From positions 124,001-188,000 of the forward strand of contig NZ_JARXYZ010000006.1 of assembly GCF_029894125.1 (NCBI RefSeq): a stretch of DNA of 64,000 nt. The letters are read 5' to 3'. The notes below the pieces were generated by a model. It saw only the letters and a program-made list of their open reading frames with translations. It was not told where the DNA came from and did no database searches. Numbering within the stretch: position 1 is the stretch's first letter; every line of letters begins with the position of its first letter. Source of the stretch: Kitasatospora sp. MAA19 (GTDB taxonomy: Bacteria; Actinomycetota; Actinomycetes; Streptomycetales; Streptomycetaceae). Below, in pieces: positions 40,250 through 49,000 of the stretch. The position numbers and the translations under genes were made by a program.

Positions 40250-41887
40250 ATGACCCGCCCTGCCGACCGCCCCTCCCCCGACCAGCAGCTGCGCGAGGCC
40301 GCCGCGCGCCTGGACCGGCGCCGCTTCCTCACCGTCACCTCGGCGGCCGCCGCGCTGGCGTTCACCGTCAACCTGCCGTCCGCCCACGCCGAGGACGCCG
40401 AGTTCGCCCCGCGCGTCATCACCGACAACCCGTTCACCCTGGGCGTGGCCTCCGGCGACCCGCTGCCCGAGGCGGTGGTGCTGTGGACCCGCCTGGCGCC
40501 GCGCCCGCTGGAGCCCGGCGCCGGGCTGCCGCCCACCGGTTCGGTGCGGGTGGGCTGGGAGCTGGCCCGCGACGAGCGGTTCCGCAAGGTGGTGCGGCGC
40601 GGCAGCGCCCGCGCGCACGCCGAGTTCGACTACGCGGTGCACGTGGACGTCGACGGCCTCGACCCGGACCACGGCTACTGGTACCGCTTCACCGTCGGCT
40701 CCTGGAGCAGCCCCGTCGGGCGCACCCGCACCGCGCCGGCCCGTGGGCGCCGCCTGGACGCCGTCCGCTTCGGCCTGGTGTCCTGCCAGGCCTACGAGGA
40801 CGGCTACTTCACCGCCTACCGCCACCTCGCCGACGAGGACCTGGCCGCGGTGTTCCACGTCGGCGACTACATCTACGAGTACGGCATCGACGCGGCGGGC
40901 GGCGACCGCACGTACACCGACCGCACCCTGCCGGCGCTGTTCGATCACGAGACGGCCACGCTGGAGGACTACCGGCTGCGCTACTCCCTCTACAAGAACG
41001 ACCCCGACCTGCAGGCCGCGCACGCCGCCCACCCCTGGTACGTCACCTGGGACGACCACGAGGTGGAGAACAACTACGCGGCCGGCATCCCCGAGAAGGG
41101 CCAGGACCCGGCACCGTTCATCGCCCGCCGCGCCGCCGCCTACCGGGCGTACTGGGAGAACATGCCGCTGCGCATGCCGCAGCCGCGCGGCACCGAGCTC
41201 ACCCTCTACCGGCGCGTCCAGTTCGGGCAGTTGGCGCAGTTCGACATCCTCGACACCCGCCAGTACCGCGACGACCAGGCCAACGGCGACGGCTGGCAGT
41301 ACCCCACCCCGGAGTCCGACGACCCCCGCCGCACCCTGATGGGCGCCACCCAGGAGCGCTGGTTCGCCGAGGGCCTGCGCCGCTCCAAGGCCACCTGGAA
41401 CGTCGTGCCGCAGCAGGTCGTCTTCTCCCGCCGCAAGAACACCACCGCCGACCGCTCCAAGCTCTCCATGGACGCCTGGGACGGCTACCCGGCCGCCCGC
41501 GAGCGCTTCCTCGCCGCCGTCGACCAGGCCGGGGTGAAGAACCTGGTGCTGCTCACCGGTGACGTCCACGTCGCCTACTCCCTCGACGTCAAGCGCGACT
41601 TCGACAAGCCGGACTCCCGTACCGTGGGCGTGGAGTTCGTCGGCACCTCGATCAGCAGCGACGGCGACGGCGAGGAGCGGCCGTCCAACTGGAACACCCT
41701 CATGTCGGCCAACCCGCACATGAAGTTCTACGACGGGCGGCGCGGCTACACCACGCTCACTCTGGACCGCCACCAGGTGCGCGCCGACTACCGCGTCCTG
41801 CCGTACATCACCCGCCCCGGCGCCCCGATCACCACCGCCGCCTCCTTCGTCACCGAGGCCGGCAACCCGGGCATCCGCCCGGCCTGA
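40250..41887 (+). CDS. phoD: Alkaline phosphatase PhoD
   Basis: A 545-residue secreted phosphatase/phosphodiesterase. The N-terminus has a Tat signal (DRRRFLTVTSAAAALAF at about 22-38, cleavage near SAHA). The catalytic domain has the PhoD hallmarks: FGLVSCQAYEDGYFTAYRHL, FHVGDYIYEYG (metal ligands), VTWDDHEVENNYA, QQVVFSRRK and LLTGDVHVAYSLDV. The enzyme uses Fe/Ca and frees phosphate from mono- and diesters outside the cell. ATG 40250 follows GAAAGG; an upstream in-frame ATG at 40154 would disrupt the Tat signal spacing. A strong terminator follows the stop. Confidence 0.95.
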   Translation: MTRPADRPSPDQQLREAAARLDRRRFLTVTSAAAALAFTVNLPSAHAEDAEFAPRVITDNPFTLGVASGDPLPEAVVLWTRLAPRPLEPGAGLPPTGSVRVGWELARDERFRKVVRRGSARAHAEFDYAVHVDVDGLDPDHGYWYRFTVGSWSSPVGRTRTAPARGRRLDAVRFGLVSCQAYEDGYFTAYRHLADEDLAAVFHVGDYIYEYGIDAAGGDRTYTDRTLPALFDHETATLEDYRLRYSLYKNDPDLQAAHAAHPWYVTWDDHEVENNYAAGIPEKGQDPAPFIARRAAAYRAYWENMPLRMPQPRGTELTLYRRVQFGQLAQFDILDTRQYRDDQANGDGWQYPTPESDDPRRTLMGATQERWFAEGLRRSKATWNVVPQQVVFSRRKNTTADRSKLSMDAWDGYPAARERFLAAVDQAGVKNLVLLTGDVHVAYSLDVKRDFDKPDSRTVGVEFVGTSISSDGDGEERPSNWNTLMSANPHMKFYDGRRGYTTLTLDRHQVRADYRVLPYITRPGAPITTAASFVTEAGNPGIRPA

Positions 41888-41896
41888 CCCGCCTGA

Positions 41897-41930
41897 CCGG
41901 TCCCGCCGCTCACGGGGGCGGCGGGACCGG
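41897..41930 (+). terminator. Terminator after phoD (bidirectional)
   Basis: CCGGTCCCGCCGC (41897-41909) pairs perfectly with GCGGCGGGACCGG (41918-41930), a 13-bp stem with an 8-nt loop, 10 nt after the phoD stop and before the convergent gene ending at 41975. Confidence 0.85.
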
Positions 41931-41974
41931 GCTGCCGATGCCAGCCGTTCCCGGGCACAGACGGCAGCCGGCGG

Positions 41975-42877
41975 TCAGGCGGCGGCAAGGCCGCCCAGGT
42001 TCAAGCCGACAGCCTTCGCGGACCTAAGCGCTGCTCTGGCGCGGTCCGCGCCGGTGCGGGCGGCCGCCGCATCGCTGCCGACTCCGACCGGCCGGGGTGC
42101 GAGGCCCGCGCACGGGCCGCAGATGCCCGGGCGGGGCACCGGATCGTGGCACATGGCGCACTCGGCGTACCGGGCCACTGCGGGCCGCACGGCGGTCTGG
42201 GCGGGCGGCATCTTGCGCTCCAGCCGGTAGCGGAGCACCGCGGCCGCCGAGTGCACCGGGGCGGGCAGACCCGGCAGCAGGGCCTGGGCGAGGTCGGCGG
42301 GACCGCTGCCGCGCTCCAGCCACTGCGCGACCAGAGGCGCGAGTTCACGAGCCTCGGCCTCCCCCAGACGCAGGCGCGGCTCCGGGCGGATCACCCGGAA
42401 CAGTGTGGCGACCGCCTCCCGGGCCTGCTCGTCCGGCACCGCCACGGGCTGCTCGTCGGCGGTGACCGGCTCCCCGGCCCGCCGGGCGGGGAGGGAAGGT
42501 TCTTTCCGTCGGTCCTTTACAAGGGCGACAGCACCGTCGGTTGCCGCCTCACCGGGCGCCGGACGGGTGGCACCCGGTGGCGAGAGCTGAGGGGTGTCGT
42601 AGACGTGGGTCTCGGTGATGATCGTGCCGTCGGGCATCCGGATCTTCTCGACGCGGTAGAAGCCCGCGTCGGCCAGCTCCTTCAGCGCCTTGCGGATCGC
42701 GCCCCGCCCCTGGGGGCTGGTGTCGGCCATGTGCCGACCGTCCTCGCGCCAGCCGTCCGGGCGGGAAAGGAGGTCGGCGAGCAGGCCGCGGGCGGTGTAG
42801 GACAGCCGCCGGCACTGCAGCATGCCGTTGGGCAGCACGGTGAAGTTGCGCACGTGGGCGCTACGATGGACGCGCAT
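41975..42877 (-). CDS. Winged-helix DNA-binding protein with C-terminal zinc ribbon
   Basis: A 300-residue protein. Residues ~20-95 look like a replication-initiator-type winged helix (LSYTARGLLADLLSRPDGWR, GRGAIRKALKELADAGFYRV, IRMPDGTIITETHVYDTP). A Pro/Ala-rich linker follows, then a helical segment (LAPLVAQWLERGSGPADLAQ), and a zinc ribbon CAMCHDPVPRPGICGPCAG near 235. Streptomyces carries several such helix-turn-helix proteins of unknown target, often in accessory or plasmid-derived regions. AGGAGCGAGAC lies upstream of ATG 42877. Convergent with phoD. Confidence 0.78.
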   Translation of the reverse strand: MRVHRSAHVRNFTVLPNGMLQCRRLSYTARGLLADLLSRPDGWREDGRHMADTSPQGRGAIRKALKELADAGFYRVEKIRMPDGTIITETHVYDTPQLSPPGATRPAPGEAATDGAVALVKDRRKEPSLPARRAGEPVTADEQPVAVPDEQAREAVATLFRVIRPEPRLRLGEAEARELAPLVAQWLERGSGPADLAQALLPGLPAPVHSAAAVLRYRLERKMPPAQTAVRPAVARYAECAMCHDPVPRPGICGPCAGLAPRPVGVGSDAAAARTGADRARAALRSAKAVGLNLGGLAAA

Positions 42878-43069
42878 CGGGAGGTCTCGCTCCTGTTGCC
42901 GGACCCCGGAGCGTTGGCGCGCTGCCGGGGTCGCCTATTTTCGGTTAGGTTACGGAACGTACCACAACGATCAGGCACACAACGGGCTTTTGTGACAACC
43001 GCCCTGACGGCACGCCAGACCGACCGTCGGCGCCCGACGGCCTCACGCGCGGGGTCACCGTCGCGGAGT
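42878..43069. promoter_or_regulatory. Upstream region with near-palindrome GGTTACGGAACGTACC
   Basis: The 190-bp gap between the GNAT stop and the winged-helix gene is AT-richer than surroundings around 42937-42995. GGTTACG-GAA-CGTACC at 42948-42963 is a near-perfect inverted repeat with one extra base in the left arm, a candidate operator for autoregulation. Confidence 0.35.
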
Positions 43070-43600
43070 TCAGCGGGTCGGACGAACCATCGCCGTCAAT
43101 CGAGGCGATTCCGGTGATGGCTGCTGGGCGTTGAACGCCTGGTAGCCCCAGGTCTCGTAGAGACGCTGGACCTTCCCGTCCCCGGCGAGCGGGTTCACCA
43201 TCAGCGTGACTCGGCCTTCGGTGCGGCTGGCCAGCAGTGCGTCGTGGATGCGACGGGCGGTGCCGGTGCCACGCCAGGGCGTGCGAACGCCGATCTCCTT
43301 GATGGCCAGGGTCGGGGTGTCGGTCCAGCCGTCGGGAAGCTGATCGGTCATGCGCTTCCAGTACCGGTCGCCGGCCTCGATGGTGTTGCCGTAGACATAT
43401 CCGACCGGCAGTTCGCCGTCGTAGCCGAGGACGAGTTCGAAGCCGGGATCGGCGGTATGCCGGTCGAGGCGTTCGGCGAATGCGGCGACGCGGTAGTTCG
43501 GCAGGTGCAGCAGCGGGCCGCGCACGTCGGCGTAGACGTCCAGCAGATCCTGCCGGGCTTCGGGCGCCAAGGCAGTGTGGTGGCGGAGTTCGACGGTCAC
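43070..43600 (-). CDS. GNAT-family N-acetyltransferase
   Basis: A 176-residue GNAT protein. The GTG at 43600 follows GGAGGACCACC at ideal spacing, so it is preferred to the ATG at 43615 that contains that site. The acetyl-CoA loop lies in TLAIKEIGVRTPWRGTGTAR (degenerate R/Q-x-x-G-x-G/A), followed by RIHDALLASR; N-terminal strands FELVLGYDGELPVGYVYGN and a C-terminal RLYETWGYQAF (usual GNAT C-term). Substrate unknown, likely a small amine. No operon partner. Confidence 0.88.
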   Translation of the reverse strand: MTVELRHHTALAPEARQDLLDVYADVRGPLLHLPNYRVAAFAERLDRHTADPGFELVLGYDGELPVGYVYGNTIEAGDRYWKRMTDQLPDGWTDTPTLAIKEIGVRTPWRGTGTARRIHDALLASRTEGRVTLMVNPLAGDGKVQRLYETWGYQAFNAQQPSPESPRLTAMVRPTR

Positions 43601-43979
43601 GCGGTGGTCCTCCAAGTGTCGTGAGTGTACGCGGTCCAGGTCCTGTCCGATGTGCCGCCGGGCGCCCGCTCATGCAGGTTGGTGCCGAAGGCCGCCAGCA
43701 TCCGCTTCATGTGCACAGAGTCACGCCCATCCACCGGTCGTCCGGACTGGGCGGGTGGGGCCTTTCGTGCGTTCTGGGCCTGTTGGAATCCAACAGGCCG
43801 AAGGGTTCCGGCGATCGAGGGACAAGTCCGGCTCATCTTGCGTGGAGGCGCGTTAGGGGTGTGGCTCTGGCCGGGTTCGTGCAATTTCGTGCATGCGGGG
43901 TTGTGCTTCTGACTCGCACGGCTGACGGTGGTGCACGTCCCTGCAACTCCACAGACGTTGGAGATCGTCATGGCACTAG
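43601..43979. other. Intergenic with 23-bp palindrome (43777-43799)
   Basis: About 380 bases without a credible gene. GGCCTGTTGGA-A-TCCAACAGGCC (43777-43799) is a perfect 11+1+11 palindrome. It could be an operator or a tight hairpin terminator. Frames here lack ribosome sites and family resemblance. Base composition is less GC-rich around 43860-43980. Confidence 0.5.
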
Positions 43980-44335
43980 CTAGCTGCCGTACGTGTTCCA
44001 GGTGATGACGGCGCCGTCGCCGCCCTGGGAACCGTCGCTACCGGACCCCCGCCCGTGCCGTCGAGACCGCAGTTCTCGGAGAACCTCTGGTTGGTGGCGC
44101 CGTAGGCTCCGCGGCCACCGCCCCCGCCGGCGCCCCCGTCCCCGCCGTCGCCGCCGTGGCCTGCACCCTGCGGAGGCGCGAGCTCGGTCAGCGCGGGATC
44201 GCCGTCGGCTGCGCCGGCACCGCCACAGCCGCCCTTCCCGCCGTCCCCGACCGTTCCGCCGACACGTCCGCTCTCCGCCTCGGAGACGCCCCGGTAGCCG
44301 CCCGGAGCGCCTCGTACGGACGGAGGGGGCCTCAT
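43980..44335 (-). pseudogene. Glycine-rich protein with probable frameshift
   Basis: From an ATG at 44335 a frame runs through a Gly-rich region (HGGDGGDGGAGGGGGRGAYG, ATNQRFSENCGLDGTGGG). At a run of five G around 44055 the sensible sequence shifts to the next frame, which continues GSDGSQGGDGAVITWNTYGS to TAG 43980. The joined protein would have a Gly-rich body with NCGLDG and a defined WNTYGS end. No signal or good ribosome site. Could be decayed or a sequencing slip in the G-run. Confidence 0.4.
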
Positions 44336-44527
44336 GCGGGCGCCCGGGCGGGTTCCTCCGGCCGGGCGCCCGTTGTCGTGGTTGGCACCAAGTGCGCCGG
44401 GTGTGGGGAGAAGCTGACACTGGATCGTATGTTCGAGGAATCGCTCCGCTGGCAGGGTGGAATCCGCAGACAGCAGACGGAGGGCGCCCGTTCGGGGTGG
44501 TCCTCCCTGGGAAACGCGGAGGCGTCC

Positions 44528-44725
44528 TTGAGGATCACGAAGCGTGCCGTTCGGGGTGGCACTGTGCTGGCCGGGGCCGTGGGGCTGGTGGTGCTGGGGT
44601 CGCAGGCGCAGGCCGTGGCGGCCGTCGGCGGGCCGGCGCGGACGGTGCCGGCGAAGGCGGCGAAGGCGGCGGTGGGTCTTCCGTGGCAGGCGCGAGGGGC
44701 GGAGCGGGTCAATGGCTGGCAGTGA
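44528..44725 (+). CDS. Small exported peptide (65 residues)
   Basis: A TTG at 44528 with GGAGG just upstream starts a peptide with a typical signal: RITKRAVRGGTVLAGAVGLV, then VLGSQAQAVAA. The remaining ~30 residues (GPARTVPAKAAKAAVGLPWQ, then ARGAERVNGWQ) are basic and Ala-rich. No family is recognised. It overlaps the next gene by 14 nt. Lying just outside the lanthipeptide cluster, it might be unrelated. A longer upstream frame exists but has shadow-like composition. Confidence 0.5.
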   Translation: MRITKRAVRGGTVLAGAVGLVVLGSQAQAVAAVGGPARTVPAKAAKAAVGLPWQARGAERVNGWQ

Positions 44726-44981
44726 GCGGGCGGGCGGTGGCCACGAGGTGTGGGTCGCCGCCGCCGGGGACCGGGCGGGGGCGGCCGCGACCGCCGTGAT
44801 CCGGTTGATGGGGATGCTGCCCGAGGGCTGGATCTGCGAGCAGCGGGTCGAGGGCGGGCGGATCGCGCTACGGGTCGTCCCCGCCGCGGGCGGGACGGCC
44901 GAGGCGGTGGAGCGTTGGCTGGCCGGGGCGCTCGCGGACCGGGCGTTGACCGGCTGGCGGGCCGTCCCGCCGGGGGCGTGA
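44712..44981 (+). CDS. Small hypothetical protein (89 residues)
   Basis: ATG 44712 lies inside the 3-prime end of the exported peptide gene, with GGAGCGGGTC before it. The 89-residue product (HEVWVAAAGDRAGAAATAVI, RLMGMLPEGWICEQRVEGGR, AVERWLAGALADRALTGWRA) has an alpha/beta pattern with a Trp-rich C-terminus. No family is recognised. The overlap with the preceding gene suggests a two-gene transcript. It is convergent with the LuxR-type regulator that stops at 45039. Confidence 0.55.
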   Translation: MAGSERAGGGHEVWVAAAGDRAGAAATAVIRLMGMLPEGWICEQRVEGGRIALRVVPAAGGTAEAVERWLAGALADRALTGWRAVPPGA

Positions 44982-45038
44982 CCCCGGCGGGACGGCGGTT
45001 GGACGGCGGTCGGGACGGCGGTCGGGACGGCGGCGGGG

Positions 45039-46028
45039 TCAGATCCAGCCGCGTTCGCGGGCGAGCAGGGCCGCCTGGGCGCGGCCGCCGGCGCCCAGCA
45101 CCCGCAGGATCTCGGCGATGTGCCGGCGGTAGGTGCGGACGGAGATGCCCAGGTTGCGGGCCCCGATGTCGTCCTTGCCGGCCTGGCACATCTCGGCCAG
45201 GACGAGCTGTTCCACGGCGGAGAGCCGGTGTGCGGCGTCGGACTGCGCCGCCGGGTCGGGCAGGTCGGAGGCCTCGTTCCAGATCTTCTCGAACAGGGCC
45301 AGCGCGTTGGCGACCAGCCCGGGCTGCCGGGTGAGCAGTGCGCCGCGCGAGGTGTCGGTGGGATCGGCCGGAACCAGGACGGTCTCGCGGTCGTAGACCA
45401 GGATCCGCTCGGACAGGTCGTCGAGGACCCTGATCTCGGCTCCCTGCGCCGCGAGTTCGTGCAGGTAGCCGGCGGTCGACGGGTGTGACAGTGCCTGACG
45501 GAGGATCATGCTGCGCATGCGGACGCCGCGTTGCAGACATCGGGCGTCCAGCGGACGGGCGTGGGCGATGTTCTCCGGTGTCAGTTCGGTGTACGGCTCC
45601 GCGGAGAGGATCTCGTGGCGGGCGAAGAAGGCCAGGTCGTCGATCCGGGTGCGGATCTCCTCCAGTGCCTCCAACTGCTCGACGTCCTGGGCCGGGTGTG
45701 ACCGCGGGCCCTGCTCGCGGCGCAGCTCGTCGATCAGCCGGCGGGACTGGGTGACCTGCTGCAGTTCCTCGTGAAGGGACAGCAGGCGGAGGCGGCTGAG
45801 CCGGTCGACCGCCAGGCCGGGATCCGACGCGGTGAGCGCGCCCGCGTCCGACTGATGCAGCAGGCCGAGCTCGATGAGGCGGTCCAGGGCCGCGCGGACG
45901 GCGGCCGGCGAGGTGTGCAGCAGCAGGTGGACGTTCTCGTCCGTGGTTTCCGGGTTCCGCAGGAAGTGGCGGTAGAGCCGTTCCTCGACCGGGTCGAGGC
46001 CAAGTGTGGACATGCCGGTGCCGGCCAT
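45039..46028 (-). CDS. TrmB/LuxR-type regulator, likely for the lanthipeptide cluster
   Basis: A 329-residue protein with an N-terminal TrmB-like winged helix (VEERLYRHFLRNPETTDENV, AAVRAALDRLIELGLLHQSD), a coiled coil (LHEELQQVTQSRRLIDELRR), a sensor-like PLD-type region (ARPLDARCLQRGVRMRSMIL, AAQGAEIRVLDDLSERILVY) and a C-terminal LuxR helix-turn-helix (DDIGARNLGISVRTYRRHIA, EILRVLGAGGRAQAAL). Such proteins often regulate natural-product clusters in Streptomyces. The start at 46028 follows AGGGGGAACG. It is divergent from the small LuxR gene at 46236, sharing a ~200-bp AT-rich promoter region. Confidence 0.88.
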   Translation of the reverse strand: MAGTGMSTLGLDPVEERLYRHFLRNPETTDENVHLLLHTSPAAVRAALDRLIELGLLHQSDAGALTASDPGLAVDRLSRLRLLSLHEELQQVTQSRRLIDELRREQGPRSHPAQDVEQLEALEEIRTRIDDLAFFARHEILSAEPYTELTPENIAHARPLDARCLQRGVRMRSMILRQALSHPSTAGYLHELAAQGAEIRVLDDLSERILVYDRETVLVPADPTDTSRGALLTRQPGLVANALALFEKIWNEASDLPDPAAQSDAAHRLSAVEQLVLAEMCQAGKDDIGARNLGISVRTYRRHIAEILRVLGAGGRAQAALLARERGWI

Positions 46029-46235
46029 GACGTTCCCCCTGGTGTGATGCTCGGCGTGCCGTCCGACGGCGGCCGCGTGGGCGGTCGCGCGGTGGTCGGA
46101 CGTTGGCGTTCGGTCGTCAAGGGGATGGTAATTCACTGGTGGGTCGATAGTAATGTGATGGAAAAGTGTAGAGGTTTCCGACAGTGACCCGCGGTCGGGT
46201 CGCAGTGGACTGAAATGCCGATGAAGGAGGGCACA

Positions 46236-46523
46236 TTGGGAGTGTTGACGGGGGCATCGGTGCACGGGGCGATGGACTTCTCCGTGCTCACCGACCGGGA
46301 ACGGGAGGTGCTGAGACTGCTTTCCTCGGGAGAGACCAACCGCCGGCTGGCGCGGCACCTGGGAATCACCGAGCGGACGGTCCGGGCGCACACCGCGAGC
46401 ATCGTGCGCAAACTGTGCCTGCGGTCGAGATTCGAGGCGGCGCTGGTGTCGGCGCTGAACGCCGAGGAGCTGGCGGACGAGGAGCCGGCGAACGGGGCGG
46501 TGTCGGCGGTCGCCGCGGACTGA
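46236..46523 (+). CDS. Small LuxR-type HTH regulator
   Basis: About 95 residues, essentially a stand-alone LuxR DNA-binding domain: FSVLTDREREVLRLLSSGET, NRRLARHLGITERTVRAHTA, SIVRKLCLRSRFEAALVSAL. There is no receiver or sensor domain. AAGGAGG at 46224-46230 favours the TTG at 46236 (or GTG 46242) as start; ATGs at 46215 and 46221 are in frame but lie before or within that site. Likely a pathway-specific activator of the neighbouring lanthipeptide genes (inference). A terminator follows at 46562. Confidence 0.82.
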   Translation: MGVLTGASVHGAMDFSVLTDREREVLRLLSSGETNRRLARHLGITERTVRAHTASIVRKLCLRSRFEAALVSALNAEELADEEPANGAVSAVAAD

Positions 46524-46561
46524 GCCCGGGGCGGCGGCGTTCTCGGGGGTGTACGGCACGA

Positions 46562-46602
46562 GGCCGGGCCCGTACGGAATTCGCTTCCGTACAGGCCCGG
46601 CC
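46562..46602 (+). terminator. Terminator after small LuxR gene
   Basis: GGCCGGGCCCGTACGG (46562-46577) pairs with CCGTACAGGCCCGGCC (46587-46602), 16 bp with one mismatch and a 9-nt loop, followed by CTTTGT. It lies 38 nt after the stop codon and before the convergent gene stop at 46632. Confidence 0.8.
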
Positions 46603-46631
46603 CTTTGTCGTGCGCACGTGGCCCTGGCGGG

Positions 46632-47153
46632 TCACGGGATGAGCGCGGCGACCGCTTCGACGAGGAGCATCCAGGTCGGGTGCCCGCCGGTGCCGAAGGC
46701 GGAGGCGAAGGCGTAGCCGACGGCGGCGTCGGCGGGGCGGGCCGGGACGTCCTCCCGCCACTCGGCGATGACGATCTGGTCGCCGTCGCTGGAGAAGTCG
46801 CCGAGGCGCTTGCCGTCGCGGGTGAGCCGGCTGCTGGGGATGGAGTCCGGGACCAGGACGTAGACGGCGCCGTCGTACGTGGTCTCGACCCGGTAGGACC
46901 CGCGGAGGAACTTGCCCTTGCCCGGGCGCAGCGGCACGGGCGTGCCGTCCACGGTCAGGGTGAGGTGGGCGGCGTCGCGGGTGCCGATGGCGATCTGCGG
47001 GTCCGGTTCGCAGTCCGGGTCGCGGGTCAGGACGACGGTGGGGATCCGCTCGCCGGACACCGTCAGCCGGTCCTGGCCCTCAAGGCTGACGGTGATCGCG
47101 CCGAACAGGGTGTCCTCGGTGGTGAAGGGGGCGGGCGTCGGCCGGTCGGTCAT
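46632..47153 (-). CDS. Hypothetical protein in lanthipeptide cluster border
   Basis: A 173-residue protein starting MTDRPTPAPFTTEDTLFGAI at 47153 after AAGGAAGCACAG. It has a beta-rich pattern (ITVSLEGQDRLTVSGERIPT, HLTLTVDGTPVPLRPGKGKF, RGSYRVETTYDGAVYVLVPD) and no signal peptide. I do not recognise a family. It lies 89 bp after the one-piece ABC exporter gene on the same strand and is probably co-transcribed with it. A link with export or immunity is possible but unsupported by sequence. Confidence 0.75.
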   Translation of the reverse strand: MTDRPTPAPFTTEDTLFGAITVSLEGQDRLTVSGERIPTVVLTRDPDCEPDPQIAIGTRDAAHLTLTVDGTPVPLRPGKGKFLRGSYRVETTYDGAVYVLVPDSIPSSRLTRDGKRLGDFSSDGDQIVIAEWREDVPARPADAAVGYAFASAFGTGGHPTWMLLVEAVAALIP

Positions 47154-47242
47154 CTGTGCTTCCTTCGGTGGGGTCGGAACTCCGGGCACGAGGCCGGGAG
47201 TTCGAGGGCCAGGTCGATCCTCGCACCTGCCCGGCGGAGTGC

Positions 47243-49000
47243 TCACCCGGCGGCGGGCGCCAGCCGGCTGCCCGCCAGCTCGCGGTAGAAGTCGCTGCGG
47301 TCGAGCAGCTCCTCGTGGGTGCCCTGGTCCAGGACGCGGCCGCGGTCGAACAGGACGAGCCGGTCGGCCGAGGCGACGGTGGAGAGCCGGTGCGCGATCA
47401 GGAGCACCGTGCAGTCCCGCGCGGCCAGTTCGACGGTGGAACGCAGTGCCTGTTCGCTGCGCCCGTCCAGATGGGCCGTCACCTCGTCCAGCAGCAGCAC
47501 CTGCGGGCGGCGCAGCAGCGCGCGGGCGATGGCCAGCCGCTGCCGCTCGCCGCCGGACAGGGCCAGGCCGCGGGCGCCGATCTCGGTGTCCAGGCCGTCC
47601 GGGAGTCCGGCCACGAAGTCGGTGAGCAGCGTGCGGCGCAGCACGTCGGCGATCTCCTGCTCGGTGGCGTCGGGGGCGGCGTAGAGCAGGTTCTCGCGCA
47701 GGGTGCCGGCCAGCATCGGGCAGTCCTGTTCGACGTAGGCGATGCGGCGGCGCAGATCGGCCCGGGGCAGCGTGCCGACATCGGTGCCGTCCAGCCGGAT
47801 GCTGCCGCCGTCCGGGTCGTAGAAGCGCTGGAGCAGGGAGAACAGGGTGGTCTTGCCGGAACCGGAGGAGCCGACCAGCGCGGTGATCCGGCCGGCCGGG
47901 GCGGTGAAGGCGACGCCGTCGAGCGCGGGGGCGCGGCCCGGGTAGGCGAAGGTCACGTCGGCGACGGTGACGTCGGGTGCGTGACCGGTCGGGTGGGCCG
48001 GGGCGGCGTCGACGTCGTCCTCGGCCTCCATCCGGTTCAGCTCCTCGATCCGGGCGAGAGCGCCCAGGCCCTGCTGGAGCGAGGAGAAGCCGCCGACCAG
48101 CGAGACGATCGGTCCGCCGAGGTTGAACAGGTAGAGCAGGAAGGTGACCAGCGCGGCCAGGTCGAGGCTGCCGGTCGCGGCGAGCACGCCGCCGAGGCCG
48201 ATCACGGCGAGGAAGGAGGCCTGTACGACCAGGCCGGCCAGTACGGCGATCAGCGCCTGGTACCGGGCTCCGCTCAGTCCGGCCTGGTAGGCCCGCTCGG
48301 CGGCGGCCTCGGCCCGGGCGGTCTCGGTCGCCTCGCCGCCGTTCGCCTTGACGGTACGGGCGGCGCCGAGCGCGCGGTCGAGGGCGGCACCGATCTCGCC
48401 GACCGACTCCTGGGCCCGGGTGGTGAGCGTGCGGATCTTGGGCATCACCACGCCCAGCGCGATGCCGACCGCCACCAGTACGGCGGCCGTGATGCCGAGC
48501 AGCGGCAGGCTCACCACGCCCATCAGGACGATGGTGGCGATCAGGTGGACCGATCCGTCGACCAGCTGGATCAGGCCTCCGGTCGCGGCGTGCTGGACCA
48601 GGGTGCTGTCGGAGGTGACGCGGGTGGTGAGGCTGCCGGGCTCGACGCGGTCGAGTTCGGCGGTGCGCAGCCGGATCAGCCGGGCTATCAGGCCCTTGCG
48701 GACCTGGAACACCACCCGCTCCGAGGTGCGCTCGCCCAGCCAGGCCTGCCCCCAGGTGAGGGCGACGGAGAGCACGAACAGCCCGCTCAGGAGCAGGATC
48801 TCGTCGCGCAGCCCGTCACCGGTGGTGAGCTTGACGAGGACGTCCTGGACGACCAGCGGCTGGGCCAGGCCGGCCGAGCTTCCGAGCAGGGTGAGCAGCA
48901 GCACCAGGGAGAGGACCCCGCGGTGCGGCCGTGCGTAGGCGAGCAGCGCACGCAGGGCGGGCCGCTCGGCCGGAGTCTGTTCTACGTCAGGTGTGGTCAC
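47243..49000 (-). CDS. ABC exporter (fused membrane and ATPase domains)
   Basis: A 585-residue half-transporter of the MsbA/LanT-like type without a peptidase domain. Six membrane helices occupy residues ~15-310 (VLSLVLLLTLLGSSAGLAQP, LLLSGLFVLSVALTWGQAWL, LIATIVLMGVVSLPLLG) and the ATPase has Walker A LVGSSGSGKTTL, signature LALSGGERQRLAIA, Walker B VLLLDEVTAHLD and H-loop LLIAHRLSTV. Start at GTG 49000 (MTTPDVEQTP). It is divergent from the precursor gene, so export of the mature lanthipeptide is the likely role; another ABC pair lies at the end of the cluster. Confidence 0.92.
   Translation of the reverse strand: MTTPDVEQTPAERPALRALLAYARPHRGVLSLVLLLTLLGSSAGLAQPLVVQDVLVKLTTGDGLRDEILLLSGLFVLSVALTWGQAWLGERTSERVVFQVRKGLIARLIRLRTAELDRVEPGSLTTRVTSDSTLVQHAATGGLIQLVDGSVHLIATIVLMGVVSLPLLGITAAVLVAVGIALGVVMPKIRTLTTRAQESVGEIGAALDRALGAARTVKANGGEATETARAEAAAERAYQAGLSGARYQALIAVLAGLVVQASFLAVIGLGGVLAATGSLDLAALVTFLLYLFNLGGPIVSLVGGFSSLQQGLGALARIEELNRMEAEDDVDAAPAHPTGHAPDVTVADVTFAYPGRAPALDGVAFTAPAGRITALVGSSGSGKTTLFSLLQRFYDPDGGSIRLDGTDVGTLPRADLRRRIAYVEQDCPMLAGTLRENLLYAAPDATEQEIADVLRRTLLTDFVAGLPDGLDTEIGARGLALSGGERQRLAIARALLRRPQVLLLDEVTAHLDGRSEQALRSTVELAARDCTVLLIAHRLSTVASADRLVLFDRGRVLDQGTHEELLDRSDFYRELAGSRLAPAAG

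Noticed and set aside
43597..43971. A 124-codon minus-strand frame between the GNAT gene and the Gly-rich gene
   Set aside because: No ribosome site, overlaps the palindrome, no coherent domain; third-position bias is absent.
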